NCBI RefSeq assembly: GCF_026183675.1 | Contig: NZ_JAPIVK010000018.1 | Location: 1 to 64,000, forward strand | Direction: 5' to 3' | From: Microbulbifer halophilus | Lineage (GTDB): Bacteria; Pseudomonadota; Gammaproteobacteria; Pseudomonadales; Cellvibrionaceae | DNA length: 64,000 nucleotides | Part shown: piece after piece, positions 1 to 10,586 of the stretch | Layout of the letters: each line of letters begins with the position of its first letter | Numbering within the stretch: the first letter of the stretch is position 1 | The notes under the pieces: model-generated | Seen by the model: only the letters and a program-made list of their open reading frames with translations | Databases searched by the model: none | Told to the model about the DNA's origin: nothing | Translations under genes and position numbers: made by a program

Positions 1-119
1 CGAGTCCCGAGTCCCGAGTCCCGAGTCCCGAGTCCCGAGTCCCCAGTCCCCAGTCCCCAGTCCCCAGTCCCCAGTCCCTAGTCCCCAGTCCCCAGTCCCC
101 AGTCCCCAGTCCCCAGTCC
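1..119. repeat. 7-bp tandem repeat array upstream of gyrA
   Basis: Seventeen back-to-back 7-bp units fill the first 119 bases. The first six read CGAGTCC. The rest read CCAGTCC, with one CTAGTCC variant at 78-84. The array probably continues upstream beyond the window. It ends about 12 bp before a possible -10 box (TAGAAT, 132-137) of gyrA. A 7-bp unit is not a multiple of three, and no reading frame spans the array. Confidence 0.95.
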
Positions 120-198
120 CCAAATCTATGGTAGAATCGCCCGCTTATCCGGGCCGGGTACTAAAGGCCTGCGTTATAAAAAGGAACGCCGTACAGCT

Positions 199-2763
199 AT
201 GGGCGAAATAGCCAAAGAAATCTCTCCGATCAACATCGAGGAAGAGCTCAAGCAGTCCTATCTCGACTATGCGATGAGTGTGATTGTGGGCCGGGCGCTG
301 CCGGATGTGCGCGATGGCCTGAAGCCGGTACACCGGCGCGTGCTCTTCGCAATGTATGAACTGAAAAACGACTGGAACAAGCCGTACAAGAAATCGGCTC
401 GTGTCGTCGGTGATGTAATCGGTAAGTATCACCCGCACGGTGATTCGGCGGTGTACGACACCATCGTGCGCATGGCGCAGCCGTTTTCCATGCGCTATAC
501 GCTGGTGGACGGCCAGGGCAACTTCGGTTCCATCGACGGTGACAACCCGGCGGCCATGCGTTACACCGAGATCCGCATGGACAAGCTGGCCCACGAGCTG
601 CTGTCGGATATCGACAAGGAAACCGTCAACTACGTCGACAACTACGATGGTTCCGAGCAGATGCCGGAAGTGCTGCCGTCGCGGGTGCCCAACCTGCTGG
701 TCAACGGCTCCTCCGGTATCGCCGTGGGCATGGCCACCAATATCCCGCCGCACAATATGAGCGAGGTGGTGAAGGCCTGCCTGGCGCTGATCGAGAACCC
801 GGACCTGTCCATCGACGAGCTGATGGAGTATGTGCCGGGGCCGGATTTCCCCACCGGGGCCACCATCAACGGCCGCGCCGGTATCCTGATGGCCTACCGC
901 ACCGGCCGCGGCCGCATCTATGTGCGCGCCAAGGCGGACGTGGTGCGCGATGACAAGGCCAACAAAGAAACCATCATCGTCACCGAGATTCCCTATCAGC
1001 TGAACAAGGCGCGCCTGATCGAGCGCATCGCCGAGCTGGTCAAGGAAAAGAAGATCGAGGGCATCTCCGAGCTGCGCGACGAATCCGACAAGGAAGGCCT
1101 GCGCGTGGTGATCGAGCTCAAGCGCGGCGAGCTGGGCGAAGTGGTGCTGAACAACCTCTACTCGCAGACGCAGCTGGAGAGCGTCTTCGGTATCAATATG
1201 GTGGCGCTGGTGGACGGCCAGCCCAAGTTGCTGAACCTGAAGCAGCTGCTCGAGTATTTTGTCCGCCACCGCCAGGAAGTGGTCACCCGGCGCACGGTTT
1301 ACCTGCTGCGCAAGGCGCGCGAGCGCGGCCATATCCTGGAAGGGCTGGCGATTGCCATTTCCAATATCGACCCGGTGATCGAGCTGATCAAGTCCTCACC
1401 GTCGCCGGCGGAGGCCCGCGAGGCCCTGCTGGCCAAGGGCTGGCCGGTGGGCGAGGTGCAGCAGTTCCTGGATCGCGCCGGCGCCGACGCCTGTCGCCCG
1501 GACGACCTGCCGGAGGAGTACGGCCTGCGCGACGACGGCGCCTACTACCTGTCGCCGGCCCAGGCCCAGGCGATCCTGGAGCTGCGTCTGCACCGCCTGA
1601 CCGGCATGGAGCACGACAAGCTGCTGGCGGAGTACAGCGAGCGCCTGGAGCAGATCGCCGAGTACCTGCATATCCTCGGCAGCTTCGATCGCCTGATGGA
1701 GGTGATCCGCGAAGAGCTGGAGACACTCGACAAGGAGTTCGGTGACAAGCGCCGCTCCGATATCGTCGCCTCCCGCCAGGACCTGACAGTCGAGGACCTG
1801 ATTGCCCCGGAAGACAAGGTGGTGACCATCTCCCACGGTGGCTACGCCAAGAGCCAGCCGCTGGCGGACTACCAGGCCCAGCGCCGCGGCGGAATGGGCA
1901 AGTCGGCCACCCAGGTGAAGGACGAGGACTTCGTCGAGCACCTGCTGATCGCCAACTCCCACGACACCATCCTTTGCTTTTCCAACAAGGGCAAGGTGTA
2001 CTGGCTCAAGGTCTACGAAGTGCCCACCGCCGGGCGCGCCTCCCGCGGCCGGCCGATGGTCAACATGCTGCCGCTGGAGGAGGACGAGCGCATCAGCAGC
2101 ATGATGCCGGTGTCCGAGTACGACGAGAACTACTTCATTTTCTTCGCTACCGCCAATGGCACCGTGAAGAAGACCCCGCTGACGGCGTTTTCACGCCCCC
2201 GCAGCGTCGGCCTGCGCGCCATCGCGCTGGAGGATGGCGACCGCCTGGTGGCCACCGCCATAACAGACGGCGAGCGGGATGTGATGCTGTTTACCAGCGC
2301 CGGCAAGGCCGTGCGCTTCTCCGAGGGCAATGTGCGCTCCATGGGCCGCGTGTCCCGCGGTGTGCGCGGTATCCGCATGGCCGAGGGCAAGCAGGTCATC
2401 GCCATGGTGATCCCGCAGGAGGGCGGTGCCGTATTGACTGCCACCGAGCACGGGTACGGCAAGCGCACCGCCATCGAGGAGTTCCCCACCAAGGGCCGCG
2501 GCACCCAGGGCGTGATCGCCATGGCCGAGAGCGAGCGCAACGGCGAGCTGGTGGGGGCCTGCCAGGTATTGCCGGGCGAGGAGATCATGCTGATCTCCGA
2601 CCAGGGCACCCTGGTGCGCACCCGCGTCGACGAGGTCTCCCTGCTGAGCCGCAATACCCAGGGCGTGCGGGTGATCCGCCTGAAGGAGGGCGAGCACCTG
2701 GTTGGCCTGGCGCGCATCGAGGAGACGGAAGACGAAGAGCCGGAAGAGGGCGGGGAAGAGTGA
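199..2763 (+). CDS. gyrA: DNA gyrase subunit A
   Basis: Breakage-reunion subunit of DNA gyrase (A2B2), which introduces negative supercoils using ATP through GyrB. The 854-aa length is typical. The N-terminal domain has the catalytic tyrosine at residue 122 (motif AAMRYTEI). The quinolone-determining region has Ser83 and Asp87 in the E. coli numbering, i.e. the sensitive-type residues. A GyrA box (QRRGGMG) marks the start of the C-terminal beta-pinwheel, with an acidic tail at the end. The ATG at 199 follows an AAGGA-type ribosome site at about 181-186. A hairpin terminator follows the stop, so gyrA seems to be its own transcription unit ahead of serC. Confidence 0.98.
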   Translation: MGEIAKEISPINIEEELKQSYLDYAMSVIVGRALPDVRDGLKPVHRRVLFAMYELKNDWNKPYKKSARVVGDVIGKYHPHGDSAVYDTIVRMAQPFSMRYTLVDGQGNFGSIDGDNPAAMRYTEIRMDKLAHELLSDIDKETVNYVDNYDGSEQMPEVLPSRVPNLLVNGSSGIAVGMATNIPPHNMSEVVKACLALIENPDLSIDELMEYVPGPDFPTGATINGRAGILMAYRTGRGRIYVRAKADVVRDDKANKETIIVTEIPYQLNKARLIERIAELVKEKKIEGISELRDESDKEGLRVVIELKRGELGEVVLNNLYSQTQLESVFGINMVALVDGQPKLLNLKQLLEYFVRHRQEVVTRRTVYLLRKARERGHILEGLAIAISNIDPVIELIKSSPSPAEAREALLAKGWPVGEVQQFLDRAGADACRPDDLPEEYGLRDDGAYYLSPAQAQAILELRLHRLTGMEHDKLLAEYSERLEQIAEYLHILGSFDRLMEVIREELETLDKEFGDKRRSDIVASRQDLTVEDLIAPEDKVVTISHGGYAKSQPLADYQAQRRGGMGKSATQVKDEDFVEHLLIANSHDTILCFSNKGKVYWLKVYEVPTAGRASRGRPMVNMLPLEEDERISSMMPVSEYDENYFIFFATANGTVKKTPLTAFSRPRSVGLRAIALEDGDRLVATAITDGERDVMLFTSAGKAVRFSEGNVRSMGRVSRGVRGIRMAEGKQVIAMVIPQEGGAVLTATEHGYGKRTAIEEFPTKGRGTQGVIAMAESERNGELVGACQVLPGEEIMLISDQGTLVRTRVDEVSLLSRNTQGVRVIRLKEGEHLVGLARIEETEDEEPEEGGEE

Positions 2764-2782
2764 TTCCCGTCACCGCTCACAG

Positions 2783-2815
2783 AAAAGGCTGCGATTTTCG
2801 CGGCCTTTTTTGTGT
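2783..2815 (+). terminator. Rho-independent terminator of gyrA
   Basis: Starting 20 bp after the gyrA stop, AAAAGGC-type and GCG arms pair with CGC and GCCTTTTTT-type arms around a short ATTTT loop. The stem runs straight into a T tract. Confidence 0.85.
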
Positions 2816-2819
2816 ACTG

Positions 2820-3178
2820 CGGGCCTAAAAACGCGCAAAGGGATGATGGTCCTTTTCCATTTCCGGGCTTTTTAGTCGATTTATCTACTCAGGTTTCGGG
2901 GTTCGAAATGCTTTTCGATGCCACAAGCCGGGACGGGGAGCGCCTTTCTGGGACTGTCTGCGAGAGGGACCTCGCGGACAAGCCTACAGGGATGTATACG
3001 GGGGGGCGCCTAGCCCGTGTCCCAGAAAGGCGCTCCCCGTCCCGGCTGCCGAAACTAAACCCCCGAAACTTGAGTTACCTAGAACCAGTTTTCGCAGGAT
3101 GGGCAGAGCGCAGCGGGCCCATCGACCGACACTGATGGGCACGCTGCGCTTTGCCCATCCTACAGGCGACTATTTTCG
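2820..3178. repeat. gyrA-serC intergenic region: nested inverted repeat and a pair of GATGGGC repeats
   Basis: No gene is supported in this 359-bp gap. It holds a perfect 28-bp inverted repeat (2927-2954 and 3019-3046). A weaker match extends outward to about 2888 and 3079 (ACTCAGGTTTCGGG against its near complement). Inside the loop a second 10-bp hairpin lies at about 2955-2980 (GCGAG/CTCGC core). Further on are two oppositely oriented copies of a dispersed repeat with core AGGATGGGCA...GCCCATC (3096-3123 and 3134-3163). A third copy lies at 26319-26354. The transcript would fold into very long stems. Confidence 0.85.
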
Positions 3179-4258
3179 ATGAGGAAGTACAATTTCTGCT
3201 CGGGCCCGGCGGCGCTGCCGGAAGCGGTTTTGCGCAGGGCCCAGGAAGAACTGCTGGACTGGGGCGGCCGGGGCTGCTCGGTCATGGAAGTGAGTCACCG
3301 CTCGGCAGATTTTGTGGCGGTGGCCGAGCGGGCCGAACAGGACCTGCGCGATCTCCTCTCCATTCCCGACAACTACAAGGTGCTTTTTCTGCAGGGCGGC
3401 GCCACCGGCCAGTTCAGTGCCGTGCCCTGGAACCTGTTGGGAGCCGGCTCCAGGAAGATCGACATTATCCACTCCGGCCAGTGGGCCAGGAAAGCGATTG
3501 CCGAGGCCGGCCGCTACGGCGAGGTCAACCTGGTCGCCTCCGCCGAGGACCGCAACTTCAGCTATGCGCCGGGGCCGGATGCCTGGCAACAGAGTGCCGA
3601 TGCGGCCTATTTTCACTATGTGCCCAACGAGACCATCGGCGGGGTGGAGTTCAACTATGTTCCGGAGGTGAGCTGCCCGCTGGTGGCGGACATGTCCTCG
3701 AGCATCCTGTCGCGACCGGTGGACGTGGAAAAGTTCGGCGTGATCTTCGCCGGTGCCCAGAAGAATATCGGCCCCTCCGGAATCGCCGTGGCCATAGTGC
3801 GTGAGGATCTGCTGGAGCGTGCCCTGCCGGATATTCCCCGCAGCCTGCACTGGAAGATCGCCGCCGACGCCGGCTCCATGGACAATACGCCCCCGACCTT
3901 CGCCTGGTATCTCTCCGGTCTGGTGTTCCAGTGGCTGAAAGAGCAGGGCGGTGTCGAGGCGATGGCAGAGCTGAGCCGGCGCAAATCGCAGCTGCTGTAC
4001 GACTTTATCGACCGCAGCGATTTTTACTCCAATCCGGTGGCCCGGGACAGCCGTTCGCGTATGAATATCCCGTTTGTGCTGGCGGACGCGCGCCTGGACA
4101 AGCAGTTCCTGCGCGAGAGCGAGGCAGCCGGGCTGCTGAACCTGCCGGGCCACCGCTCCGTGGGTGGTATGCGCGCATCGCTCTACAATGCCGTGCCCGT
4201 GGAGGCCGTAGAGGCGCTGGTGGACTTTATGGCCGACTTTGAAGCACGCAACGGCTGA
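3179..4258 (+). CDS. serC: Phosphoserine aminotransferase
   Basis: PLP enzyme of serine (and pyridoxal phosphate) synthesis that converts 3-phosphohydroxypyruvate and glutamate to phosphoserine and 2-oxoglutarate. The 359-aa protein begins with the family N-terminus (RKYNFCSGPAALP). It carries the PLP lysine in GAQKNIGPSG at residue 195 and the HRSVGGMR segment near the C-terminus. The gyrA-serC-pheA order is the usual one in pseudomonads and relatives. The ATG at 3179 lacks a strong ribosome site, but the conserved N-terminus supports it. Confidence 0.97.
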   Translation: MRKYNFCSGPAALPEAVLRRAQEELLDWGGRGCSVMEVSHRSADFVAVAERAEQDLRDLLSIPDNYKVLFLQGGATGQFSAVPWNLLGAGSRKIDIIHSGQWARKAIAEAGRYGEVNLVASAEDRNFSYAPGPDAWQQSADAAYFHYVPNETIGGVEFNYVPEVSCPLVADMSSSILSRPVDVEKFGVIFAGAQKNIGPSGIAVAIVREDLLERALPDIPRSLHWKIAADAGSMDNTPPTFAWYLSGLVFQWLKEQGGVEAMAELSRRKSQLLYDFIDRSDFYSNPVARDSRSRMNIPFVLADARLDKQFLRESEAAGLLNLPGHRSVGGMRASLYNAVPVEAVEALVDFMADFEARNG

Positions 4259-4286
4259 ACATCAACACGGGATCTGATCCTGTGAC

Positions 4287-4314
4287 TGTAGGAGCCTGCG
4301 AGCAGGTTCCTACA
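4287..4314. repeat. GTAGGAGCCTGC hairpin repeat
   Basis: TGTAGGAGCCTGC pairs with GCAGGTTCCTACA around a GA-rich turn between serC and pheA. The same family occurs as a larger inverted pair at 26239-26306. It resembles short intergenic palindromes common in pseudomonads. It lacks a T tract, so it is not a standard terminator. Confidence 0.8.
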
Positions 4315-4330
4315 ACGTATACCGGACCGA

Positions 4331-5446
4331 ATGGAAAAACGGATGAGTAAAGAAACCAAAGGCAGCGATCCACAACTGCTGTCGCTGCGCGACCGCATCG
4401 ACGAGATCGATGGGACCATTGCCCGCCTGATCAGCGAGCGCGCCGAGTGCGCCCTGAAGGTGGCGGAAGTGAAAAAAGCCACCGGCGAGGACGCCCTCTA
4501 CTACCGCCCGGAGCGCGAGGCGCAGGTATTGCGCCGCGCCATGGACCGCAACCGGGGCCCGCTGACCGACGAGGAAATGGCGCGGCTGTTCCGCGAGATC
4601 ATGTCCGCCTGCCTGGCCCTGGAAGAGCCGGTGAAAGTCGCCTACCTGGGCCCGGAGGGCACCTTCACCCAGCAGGCGGCGCTGAAGCATTTCGGCAACT
4701 CGGCGCAGAGCCGCCCGCTGGCCGCCATCGACGAGGTGTTTCGCGAAGTGGAGGCCGGTGCGGCCAACTACGGTGTGGTGCCGGTGGAGAATTCCACCGA
4801 GGGCGTGATCAATCACACCCTGGACAATTTCATACACTCCAACCTGCAGATCTGCGGCGAAGTGGAGCTGCGGATTCACCACCACCTGATGATCTCGGAT
4901 ATCACCCGCGCCGATTCCATCACGCGTATCTATTCCCACGCCCAGAGCCTGGCCCAGTGCCGCAAGTGGCTGGACTCCCACTACCCGAATGTGGAGCGGG
5001 TGGCGGTGGCCAGCAACGCCGAGGCGGCCAAGCGGGTCAAGGGCGAGTGGAATGCGGCGGCCATCGCCGGCGATATGGCCGCGGACCTCTACGGCCTGAA
5101 AATGCTGGCGGAGAAGATCGAGGATCGCCCGGACAACTCCACCCGCTTCCTGATTATCGGCGACCGGGCCGTGCCCGCCAGCGGCGACGACAAGACCTCG
5201 CTGATGGTGTCCATGCGCAACGAGCCGGGCGCCCTGCACGACCTGTTGGAGCCCTTCCGCCGCCACGGTGTGGACCTGACCCGCGTGGAAACGCGCCCGT
5301 CCCAGTCGGGCAACTGGACCTATGTGTTCTTTATCGACTTCCGGGGCCACCGGGACACGCCGGAAGTCGCCGAGGCACTGAACGAAGTGGGTGCCGGTGC
5401 TGCGGACATGAAAGTGCTGGGCTCCTACCCGCGCGGGGTGCTCTGA
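4331..5446 (+). CDS. pheA: Bifunctional chorismate mutase / prephenate dehydratase (P-protein)
   Basis: Converts chorismate to prephenate and then to phenylpyruvate for phenylalanine synthesis. Residues 1-95 form an AroQ-type chorismate mutase (LRDRIDEIDGTIARLISERA). Residues about 100-280 are the dehydratase, with the STRFLIIG motif. A C-terminal ACT domain for feedback by phenylalanine (GALHDLLEPF, ETRPSQ) ends the 371-aa protein. The start at 4331 is uncertain: an in-frame ATG at 4343 gives a protein beginning MSKETKG, nearer to the usual family start. The stop overlaps the next start by one base (TGATG), which indicates translational coupling. Confidence 0.97.
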   Translation: MEKRMSKETKGSDPQLLSLRDRIDEIDGTIARLISERAECALKVAEVKKATGEDALYYRPEREAQVLRRAMDRNRGPLTDEEMARLFREIMSACLALEEPVKVAYLGPEGTFTQQAALKHFGNSAQSRPLAAIDEVFREVEAGAANYGVVPVENSTEGVINHTLDNFIHSNLQICGEVELRIHHHLMISDITRADSITRIYSHAQSLAQCRKWLDSHYPNVERVAVASNAEAAKRVKGEWNAAAIAGDMAADLYGLKMLAEKIEDRPDNSTRFLIIGDRAVPASGDDKTSLMVSMRNEPGALHDLLEPFRRHGVDLTRVETRPSQSGNWTYVFFIDFRGHRDTPEVAEALNEVGAGAADMKVLGSYPRGVL

Positions 5447-7692
5447 TGGTCGAAACGACGGAGGCGCAACCTTCCATCGGCCGCCTGGTGGTGATCGGCA
5501 TTGGCCTGATCGGCGGCAGCCTGGCGCTGGCGCTCAGGGCCGCCGGCGCCTGCCGCGAAGTGATCGGCGTCGCGCGCCGACAGAAGACCTGTGAGCAGGC
5601 GGTGGCGCTGGGCATTGTCGATCGCGCTGTTACCGGGCTGGGCGAAGTGTTGCCGGAGCTGGAAAGTGGCGATGTGATCTTTGTCGCCGTGCCCACGCTG
5701 GCGGTGGAGCAGGTGTTTGCCGATCTTCGCGATAAGCTGCCCGCCGGCGTGACCGTTACCGATGGCGCCAGCGTCAAGGGCAGCGTGATCGCCGCGGCGG
5801 AAAAGGTCTGGGGCAGGGTGCCGGAGTTCCTGGTGCCGGGCCACCCGATTGCCGGCTCGGAAAAAAGCGGCGTGACCGCGGCGCGGGACGATCTCTATAT
5901 CGCCCACCGGATTATCGTAACCCCGGTGGAGGATACCGATGCAGGGCACCTGCAGCGTGTGGTACAGATGTGGCAGGCCACTGGCGCGGAAGTGCTGAAC
6001 ATGCCGGTGCGCGAGCACGACGAAGTGCTGGCCGCCACCAGCCACCTGCCCCATGTGATCGCCTTCGGACTGGTGGACACCCTGGCACACGATGCCGAGA
6101 ACGAAAATATATTCCGCTACGCCGCCGGCGGCTTCCGCGACTTCACCCGTATCGCTTCCAGCGACCCGGTGATGTGGCGGGATATCATGCTGGCGAACCG
6201 CGATGCCATCCTCAAGTCGATCGATCTCTACAGCGCCAACCTGGATTCGCTGCGCGCGGCCATTGCCACCGGTGACAGCGACCGGCTGATGGGGGTCTTT
6301 ACCCGGGCCAAGGCGGCGCGGGATCACTTTACAAAAATGTTGGCCAAGAAAGCGTATACAGAGCCTATGCAAGCACAGGAAGTTACTTTTATCGCGCAAC
6401 CGGGGGAAAGCGTCAGCGGCGAGCTGCGGGTGCCCGGCGACAAATCCATGTCCCACCGCTCCATCATGCTGGGCTCGCTGGCCGAGGGCGTGACCGAGAT
6501 CGAGGGCTTTCTCCAGGGAGAGGATGCCCTGGCGACGCTGCAGGCGTTCCGCGATATGGGAGTTGTGATCGAGGGGCCGGTGGACGGCCGCGTGACCGTG
6601 CACGGCGTCGGCCTGCACGGTCTGCAGGCGCCGCCGGGACCGCTGTACGTCGGCAATTCCGGCACCGCCATGCGCCTGTTTGCAGGCCTGCTCGCCGGCC
6701 AGGCGTTCGATGTGACCCTGACCGGGGACGAGTCCCTGTCCAAGCGACCCATGAACCGTGTCGCCGATCCGCTGCGGGAAATGGGTGCGGAAATCGAGAC
6801 CGGGCCGGAAGGGCGTCCGCCACTGATGATCAAGGGCGGTGCCAGGCTGCACGGCATCGATTACAAACTGCCGATGGCCAGTGCCCAAGTGAAATCCTGT
6901 GTGCTGCTGGCTGGCCTCTACGCTGACGGCGAGACCAGTAGCACCGAACCGGCGCCGACCCGCGACCACACCGAGCGTATGCTCACCGGCTTCGGCTACG
7001 AAGTGCAGCGCGATGGCGCCCGCGCGACCCTGTGCGGTGGTGGCAGGTTGGCCGGCGGCAGGATCGACGTGCCCGCGGATATCTCTTCCGCTACCTTCTT
7101 TATGGTGGCCGCGGCCATCGCCCCGGGCTCCGACCTGTTGCTGGAGCATGTGGGTGTCAACCCGACCCGGGACGGTGCAATCAATATCCTGCGCCTGATG
7201 GGCGCCGATATCGAGCTGCTGAATCGCCGCGAGGTCGGCGGCGAACCGGTGGCGGATATCCGCGTGCGCCACGCGCCACTGAAAGGTATCCGTATCCCCG
7301 AGGAGCAGGTGCCGCTGGCCATCGACGAGTTCCCGGCGCTGTTTGTCGCCGCCGCCTGTGCGGAGGGCGAGACGGTGCTGACCGGCGCCGAAGAGCTGCG
7401 GGTCAAGGAGAGCGACCGCATCCGGGCCATGGCCGATGGCCTGGAAGTGCTGGGCGTCGACGCGGAGCCCACCCCGGACGGTATCGTGATCCGCGGCGCC
7501 GGCGAGGGCCCGGCCTTTGGTGGCGGCACCGTCGACAGCCTCGGCGACCACCGCATCGCCATGGCCTTCGCCGTGGCATCCCTGCGCGCCCGGGATACAA
7601 TCCGTATACTGCACTGCGCCAATGTGGCCACGTCCTTCCCGAACTTCGCCGAGCTGGCGAACCGGGCGGGCCTGAAGCTGCAAGAGGTCTGA
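5446..7692 (+). CDS. tyrA-aroA: Fused prephenate dehydrogenase / 3-phosphoshikimate 1-carboxyvinyltransferase
   Basis: One 748-aa protein joins two steps of aromatic amino-acid synthesis. Residues 1-300 are TyrA (prephenate to 4-hydroxyphenylpyruvate), with the dinucleotide motif GIGLIGGS near the N-terminus and [10 protein letters not shown]. From about residue 308 the protein is EPSP synthase (AroA), with [20 protein letters not shown] and KESDRIRAM. An internal ATG at about 6367 opens the AroA part. This fusion is known in pseudomonads and related groups. The frame stays open upstream to 4447, but that stretch is the shadow of pheA. The true start is the ATG at 5446, overlapping the pheA stop. 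Confidence 0.96.
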   Translation: MVETTEAQPSIGRLVVIGIGLIGGSLALALRAAGACREVIGVARRQKTCEQAVALGIVDRAVTGLGEVLPELESGDVIFVAVPTLAVEQVFADLRDKLPAGVTVTDGASVKGSVIAAAEKVWGRVPEFLVPGHPIAGSEKSGVTAARDDLYIAHRIIVTPVEDTDAGHLQRVVQMWQATGAEVLNMPVREHDEVLAATSHLPHVIAFGLVDTLAHDAENENIFRYAAGGFRDFTRIASSDPVMWRDIMLANRDAILKSIDLYSANLDSLRAAIATGDSDRLMGVFTRAKAARDHFTKMLAKKAYTEPMQAQEVTFIAQPGESVSGELRVPGDKSMSHRSIMLGSLAEGVTEIEGFLQGEDALATLQAFRDMGVVIEGPVDGRVTVHGVGLHGLQAPPGPLYVGNSGTAMRLFAGLLAGQAFDVTLTGDESLSKRPMNRVADPLREMGAEIETGPEGRPPLMIKGGARLHGIDYKLPMASAQVKSCVLLAGLYADGETSSTEPAPTRDHTERMLTGFGYEVQRDGARATLCGGGRLAGGRIDVPADISSATFFMVAAAIAPGSDLLLEHVGVNPTRDGAINILRLMGADIELLNRREVGGEPVADIRVRHAPLKGIRIPEEQVPLAIDEFPALFVAAACAEGETVLTGAEELRVKESDRIRAMADGLEVLGVDAEPTPDGIVIRGAGEGPAFGGGTVDSLGDHRIAMAFAVASLRARDTIRILHCANVATSFPNFAELANRAGLKLQEV

Positions 7693-7907
7693 GCGAAGTG
7701 CTCCCCTCTCCCGGAGGGAGAAGGGACGGTTCAGTGGCTGAAGCGGGCTCCGGGGGCGGGTTAATCCCCGTTGCCGCTACAAAGCTCCCCTCTCCCACCG
7801 GGAGAGGGGCCGGGGGAGAGGGCATCGAACGGCACCCCCCTCTCCCTGACCCTCTCCCCGGGGAGAGGGAACTGATACGTGCCGGGACAGAACCCAATAC
7901 TCCCAAT
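7693..7907. repeat. CTCTCCC/GGGAGAGG intergenic repeats, opposed pair
   Basis: Between aroA and cmk lie a forward copy (7784-7822) and a reverse copy (7835-7869) of a dispersed element whose core is CCCCTCTCCC-N-GGGAGAGGGG followed by CGGGGGAGAGGG. A shorter relative lies at 7700-7730. The same family is found at 19893-19929, 19987-20026 and 26074-26112. The opposed pair can fold into a large GC-rich hairpin in the aroA-cmk transcript. Confidence 0.85.
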
Positions 7908-8606
7908 ATGACTGATACACAACATCGAGCTCCCGTCATCGCCATCGACGGCCCCAGCGGCTCCGGCAAGGGCACCATCGCCAAACTGCTGGCGGAACAA
8001 CTGGGCTACTCCCTGCTGGACTCCGGCGCCCTCTACCGCCTGACGGCGCTGGCGGCGCTGGACCGAGATGCGGACCTGACCGACGAAGCGACCCTGACCG
8101 AGATCGCCGGCAACCTGGATATCCGCTTCGAGCTGCGCGACGGCGAAGTGGCGGCGCTGTTGGAAGGGCGGGATGTGACGCGGGATATCCGCATGGAACG
8201 GGTGAGCATGGCCGCCTCGAAAGTGGCCGCCATGCCCGGTGTGCGCGCGGCACTGCTGGAGTGCCAGCGGGACTTCCGGCGGGCCCCGGGCCTGGTCGCC
8301 GACGGGCGCGATATGGGCACCACGGTATTCCCCGACGCGCCGGTCAAAATCTTCCTGACCGCCAGCGCCGAAGAGCGCGCCCGGCGGCGTTTTGAGCAGT
8401 TGCGGGGCAAGGGGGTTTCTGTTAGCCTCCGCGACCTGCTGGAGGACATCCGCGCCCGGGACGCGCGGGATATGAACCGCGAAACCTCCCCCCTGGCTCC
8501 CGCCGAAGACGCAGTCGAGCTCGACAGCACCGGGGTGGATATCGACGGTGTCCTGCAGCGGGTACTGCGGCTGGTGCGCGACCGGATCGAGATTCGGGGC
8601 GCCTGA
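7908..8606 (+). CDS. cmk: Cytidylate kinase
   Basis: Phosphorylates CMP and dCMP with ATP. The ATG at 7908 gives 232 aa with the P-loop GPSGSGKGT at residues 15-23, [10 protein letters not shown] for nucleotide binding, DGRDMGT and the [10 protein letters not shown] lid arginines. An upstream open frame exists but is only repeat DNA and aroA shadow. cmk directly before rpsA is the standard proteobacterial order. Confidence 0.96.
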   Translation: MTDTQHRAPVIAIDGPSGSGKGTIAKLLAEQLGYSLLDSGALYRLTALAALDRDADLTDEATLTEIAGNLDIRFELRDGEVAALLEGRDVTRDIRMERVSMAASKVAAMPGVRAALLECQRDFRRAPGLVADGRDMGTTVFPDAPVKIFLTASAEERARRRFEQLRGKGVSVSLRDLLEDIRARDARDMNRETSPLAPAEDAVELDSTGVDIDGVLQRVLRLVRDRIEIRGA

Positions 8607-8645
8607 AGGCGGTACAGACACTACAATCAGTTTCTAACGACAGCG

Positions 8646-8677
8646 GCCGGGATCAGCCAGAATCGCCCGGCCGTTGT
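8646..8677 (+). terminator. Possible terminator hairpin between cmk and rpsA
   Basis: GCGGCCGGG and CCCGGCCGT arms flank a 14-nt loop and are followed by TTGTTGT. The stem is strong but the T tract is broken, so this may terminate cmk only partly or shape the rpsA leader. Confidence 0.5.
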
Positions 8678-8778
8678 TGTAATCCGACCCGCGTGCTGGC
8701 AGCGCGGAGGGACTGCGACTGGCGGTTGACTGAATTCATTAGTCATCATCGGTCGGGTCCGACTATATAGGTAATGTA

Positions 8779-10458
8779 ATGAGCGAGAGCTTTGCTGAAC
8801 TATTTGAAGAGAGCCTGAAAAGCGTAGAAATGGCCCCCGGATCCATCGTGACCGGTGTGGTAATCGACGTGGACAAAGACTGGGTGACCGTACACGCGGG
8901 CCTCAAGTCCGAAGGCGTTATCCCCGCTTCCCAGTTCGCCGACGAAAACGGCGAAGTGACCCTGCAGCCGGGCGACGAAGTACAGGTTGCACTGGAAGCT
9001 GTAGAAGACGGTTTCGGTGAAACCCGTCTGTCCCGCGAGAAGGCCAAGCGCGCAGAAGCCTGGAAGATCCTCGACGCGGCCCACGCTGCCGACGAAGTGG
9101 TCAAGGGGGTTATCAGCGGCAAGGTCAAAGGTGGCTTTACTGTCGACGTTGCCAATATCCGCGCATTCCTGCCGGGCTCCCTGGTAGACGTACGCCCGGT
9201 GCGCGACACCGCACACCTGGAAGGCAAAGAACTCGAATTCAAGGTCATCAAGCTGGACGCCAAGCGCAACAACGTGGTGGTTTCCCGCCGCGCGGTGATG
9301 GAAGCGGCGACTTCCGAAGAGCGCGAAGCACTGCTGGCCAGCCTGCAGGAAGGCATGACCATCAAGGGTATCGTCAAGAACCTGACCGACTACGGTGCCT
9401 TCGTGGACCTGGGCGGTATCGACGGCCTGCTGCACATCACCGACATGGCCTGGAAGCGCATCAAGCACCCGAGCGAGATCGTCAACGTCGGCGACGAGAT
9501 CGATGTCAAGGTGCTGAAGTTCGACCGCGAGCGCCAGCGCGTCTCCCTGGGCCTGAAGCAGCTGGGCGAAGATCCGTGGGTGTCCATCAAGTCCCGCTAC
9601 CCGGAAAACAGCCGCGTGAAGGCGACTGTCACCAACCTCACCGACTACGGCTGCTTCGCCGAGCTGGAAGAGGGCGTCGAGGGTCTGGTGCACGTTTCCG
9701 AAATGGACTGGACCAACAAGAACATCCACCCGTCCAAGGTTGTCCAGGTGGGCGACGAGATCGAGGTGATGATCCTGGACATCGACGAAGAGCGCCGCCG
9801 TATCTCCCTGGGCATCAAGCAGTGCCAGGAGAATCCGTGGGATGCCTTCGCGCGCAAATACGCCAAGGGCGACAGGATCTCCGGCAAGATCAAGTCCATC
9901 ACCGACTTCGGTATCTTCATTGGCCTGGACGGCAGCATCGACGGCCTGGTACACCTGTCCGATATCTCCTGGAACGAGTCCGGCGAAGAAGCCGTGCGCA
10001 AGTTCAAGAAGGGCGACGAGATCGAGACCGTTATCCTGGGCATCGACTCCGAGCGCGAGCGTATCTCCCTGGGTATCAAGCAGCTGGAGTCCGATCCGTT
10101 CAATGACTACGTGACTGCCAACGATCGCGGCACCATCGTCAAGGGCACCATCAAGGAAGTCGACGCCAAGCAGGCGGTCATCACCCTGGCGGATGAAGTC
10201 GAAGGCGTACTGCGCGCCTCCGAAATCAGCCGCGACAAGGTGGAAGACGCCCGCAACGTGCTGAAAGAAGGTGAGGAAATCGAAACCAAGATCACCAGCG
10301 TGGATCGCAAGAACCGCGTGATCAGCCTGTCCATCAAGGCCAAGGACCAGGACGACGAGAAGCAGGCGGTCAAGGAGCACGGCAAGAAGCAGGCCGAACA
10401 GGTTCAGCCGGCGACTATCGGCGACCTGATCAAGGCACAGATGAACAACAAGGAGTGA
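8779..10458 (+). CDS. rpsA: 30S ribosomal protein S1
   Basis: Binds mRNA on the 30S subunit and helps melt structured leaders. The 559-aa protein has six S1 (OB-fold) repeats. They are visible as recurring blocks such as [42 protein letters not shown] and [20 protein letters not shown]. Each is followed by a D-E-R-R-I-S-L-G-type ending. The start is the ATG at 8779 after an AT-rich leader (8750-8778). S1 autoregulates translation in other proteobacteria; nothing specific can be proved here. A strong terminator follows. Confidence 0.98.
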   Translation: MSESFAELFEESLKSVEMAPGSIVTGVVIDVDKDWVTVHAGLKSEGVIPASQFADENGEVTLQPGDEVQVALEAVEDGFGETRLSREKAKRAEAWKILDAAHAADEVVKGVISGKVKGGFTVDVANIRAFLPGSLVDVRPVRDTAHLEGKELEFKVIKLDAKRNNVVVSRRAVMEAATSEEREALLASLQEGMTIKGIVKNLTDYGAFVDLGGIDGLLHITDMAWKRIKHPSEIVNVGDEIDVKVLKFDRERQRVSLGLKQLGEDPWVSIKSRYPENSRVKATVTNLTDYGCFAELEEGVEGLVHVSEMDWTNKNIHPSKVVQVGDEIEVMILDIDEERRRISLGIKQCQENPWDAFARKYAKGDRISGKIKSITDFGIFIGLDGSIDGLVHLSDISWNESGEEAVRKFKKGDEIETVILGIDSERERISLGIKQLESDPFNDYVTANDRGTIVKGTIKEVDAKQAVITLADEVEGVLRASEISRDKVEDARNVLKEGEEIETKITSVDRKNRVISLSIKAKDQDDEKQAVKEHGKKQAEQVQPATIGDLIKAQMNNKE

Positions 10459-10508
10459 TAACTTCTGGTTGTTGATCGTCCTGAACTGATTGTTCAGGGC
10501 AATACGAG

Positions 10509-10541
10509 AGCCGGACTGGGGTTGCCCAGTCCGGCTTTCTA
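10509..10541 (+). terminator. Rho-independent terminator of rpsA
   Basis: AGCCGGACTGGG and CCCAGTCCGGCT pair perfectly around GTTG and are followed by TTCTATT. Confidence 0.88.
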
Positions 10542-10586
10542 TTAGATGATTGCAAATCAATAACTTACAGAAGAATGCGGGGACGC

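Noticed and set aside
1-137. Phase-variable switching of gyrA by the heptamer array
   Set aside because: Adding or removing 7-bp units leaves the sequence next to the -10 box unchanged because the array is periodic, so a simple spacing switch does not follow.
2812-3135. 107-codon open frame between gyrA and serC
   Set aside because: It runs through the inverted repeats and has no ribosome site.
4447-5445. N-terminal extension of the tyrA-aroA frame
   Set aside because: The extension is pheA read in another frame; the true start overlaps the pheA stop at 5446.
5425-7683. 752-codon open frame on the minus strand
   Set aside because: Antisense to tyrA-aroA, which has all catalytic motifs.
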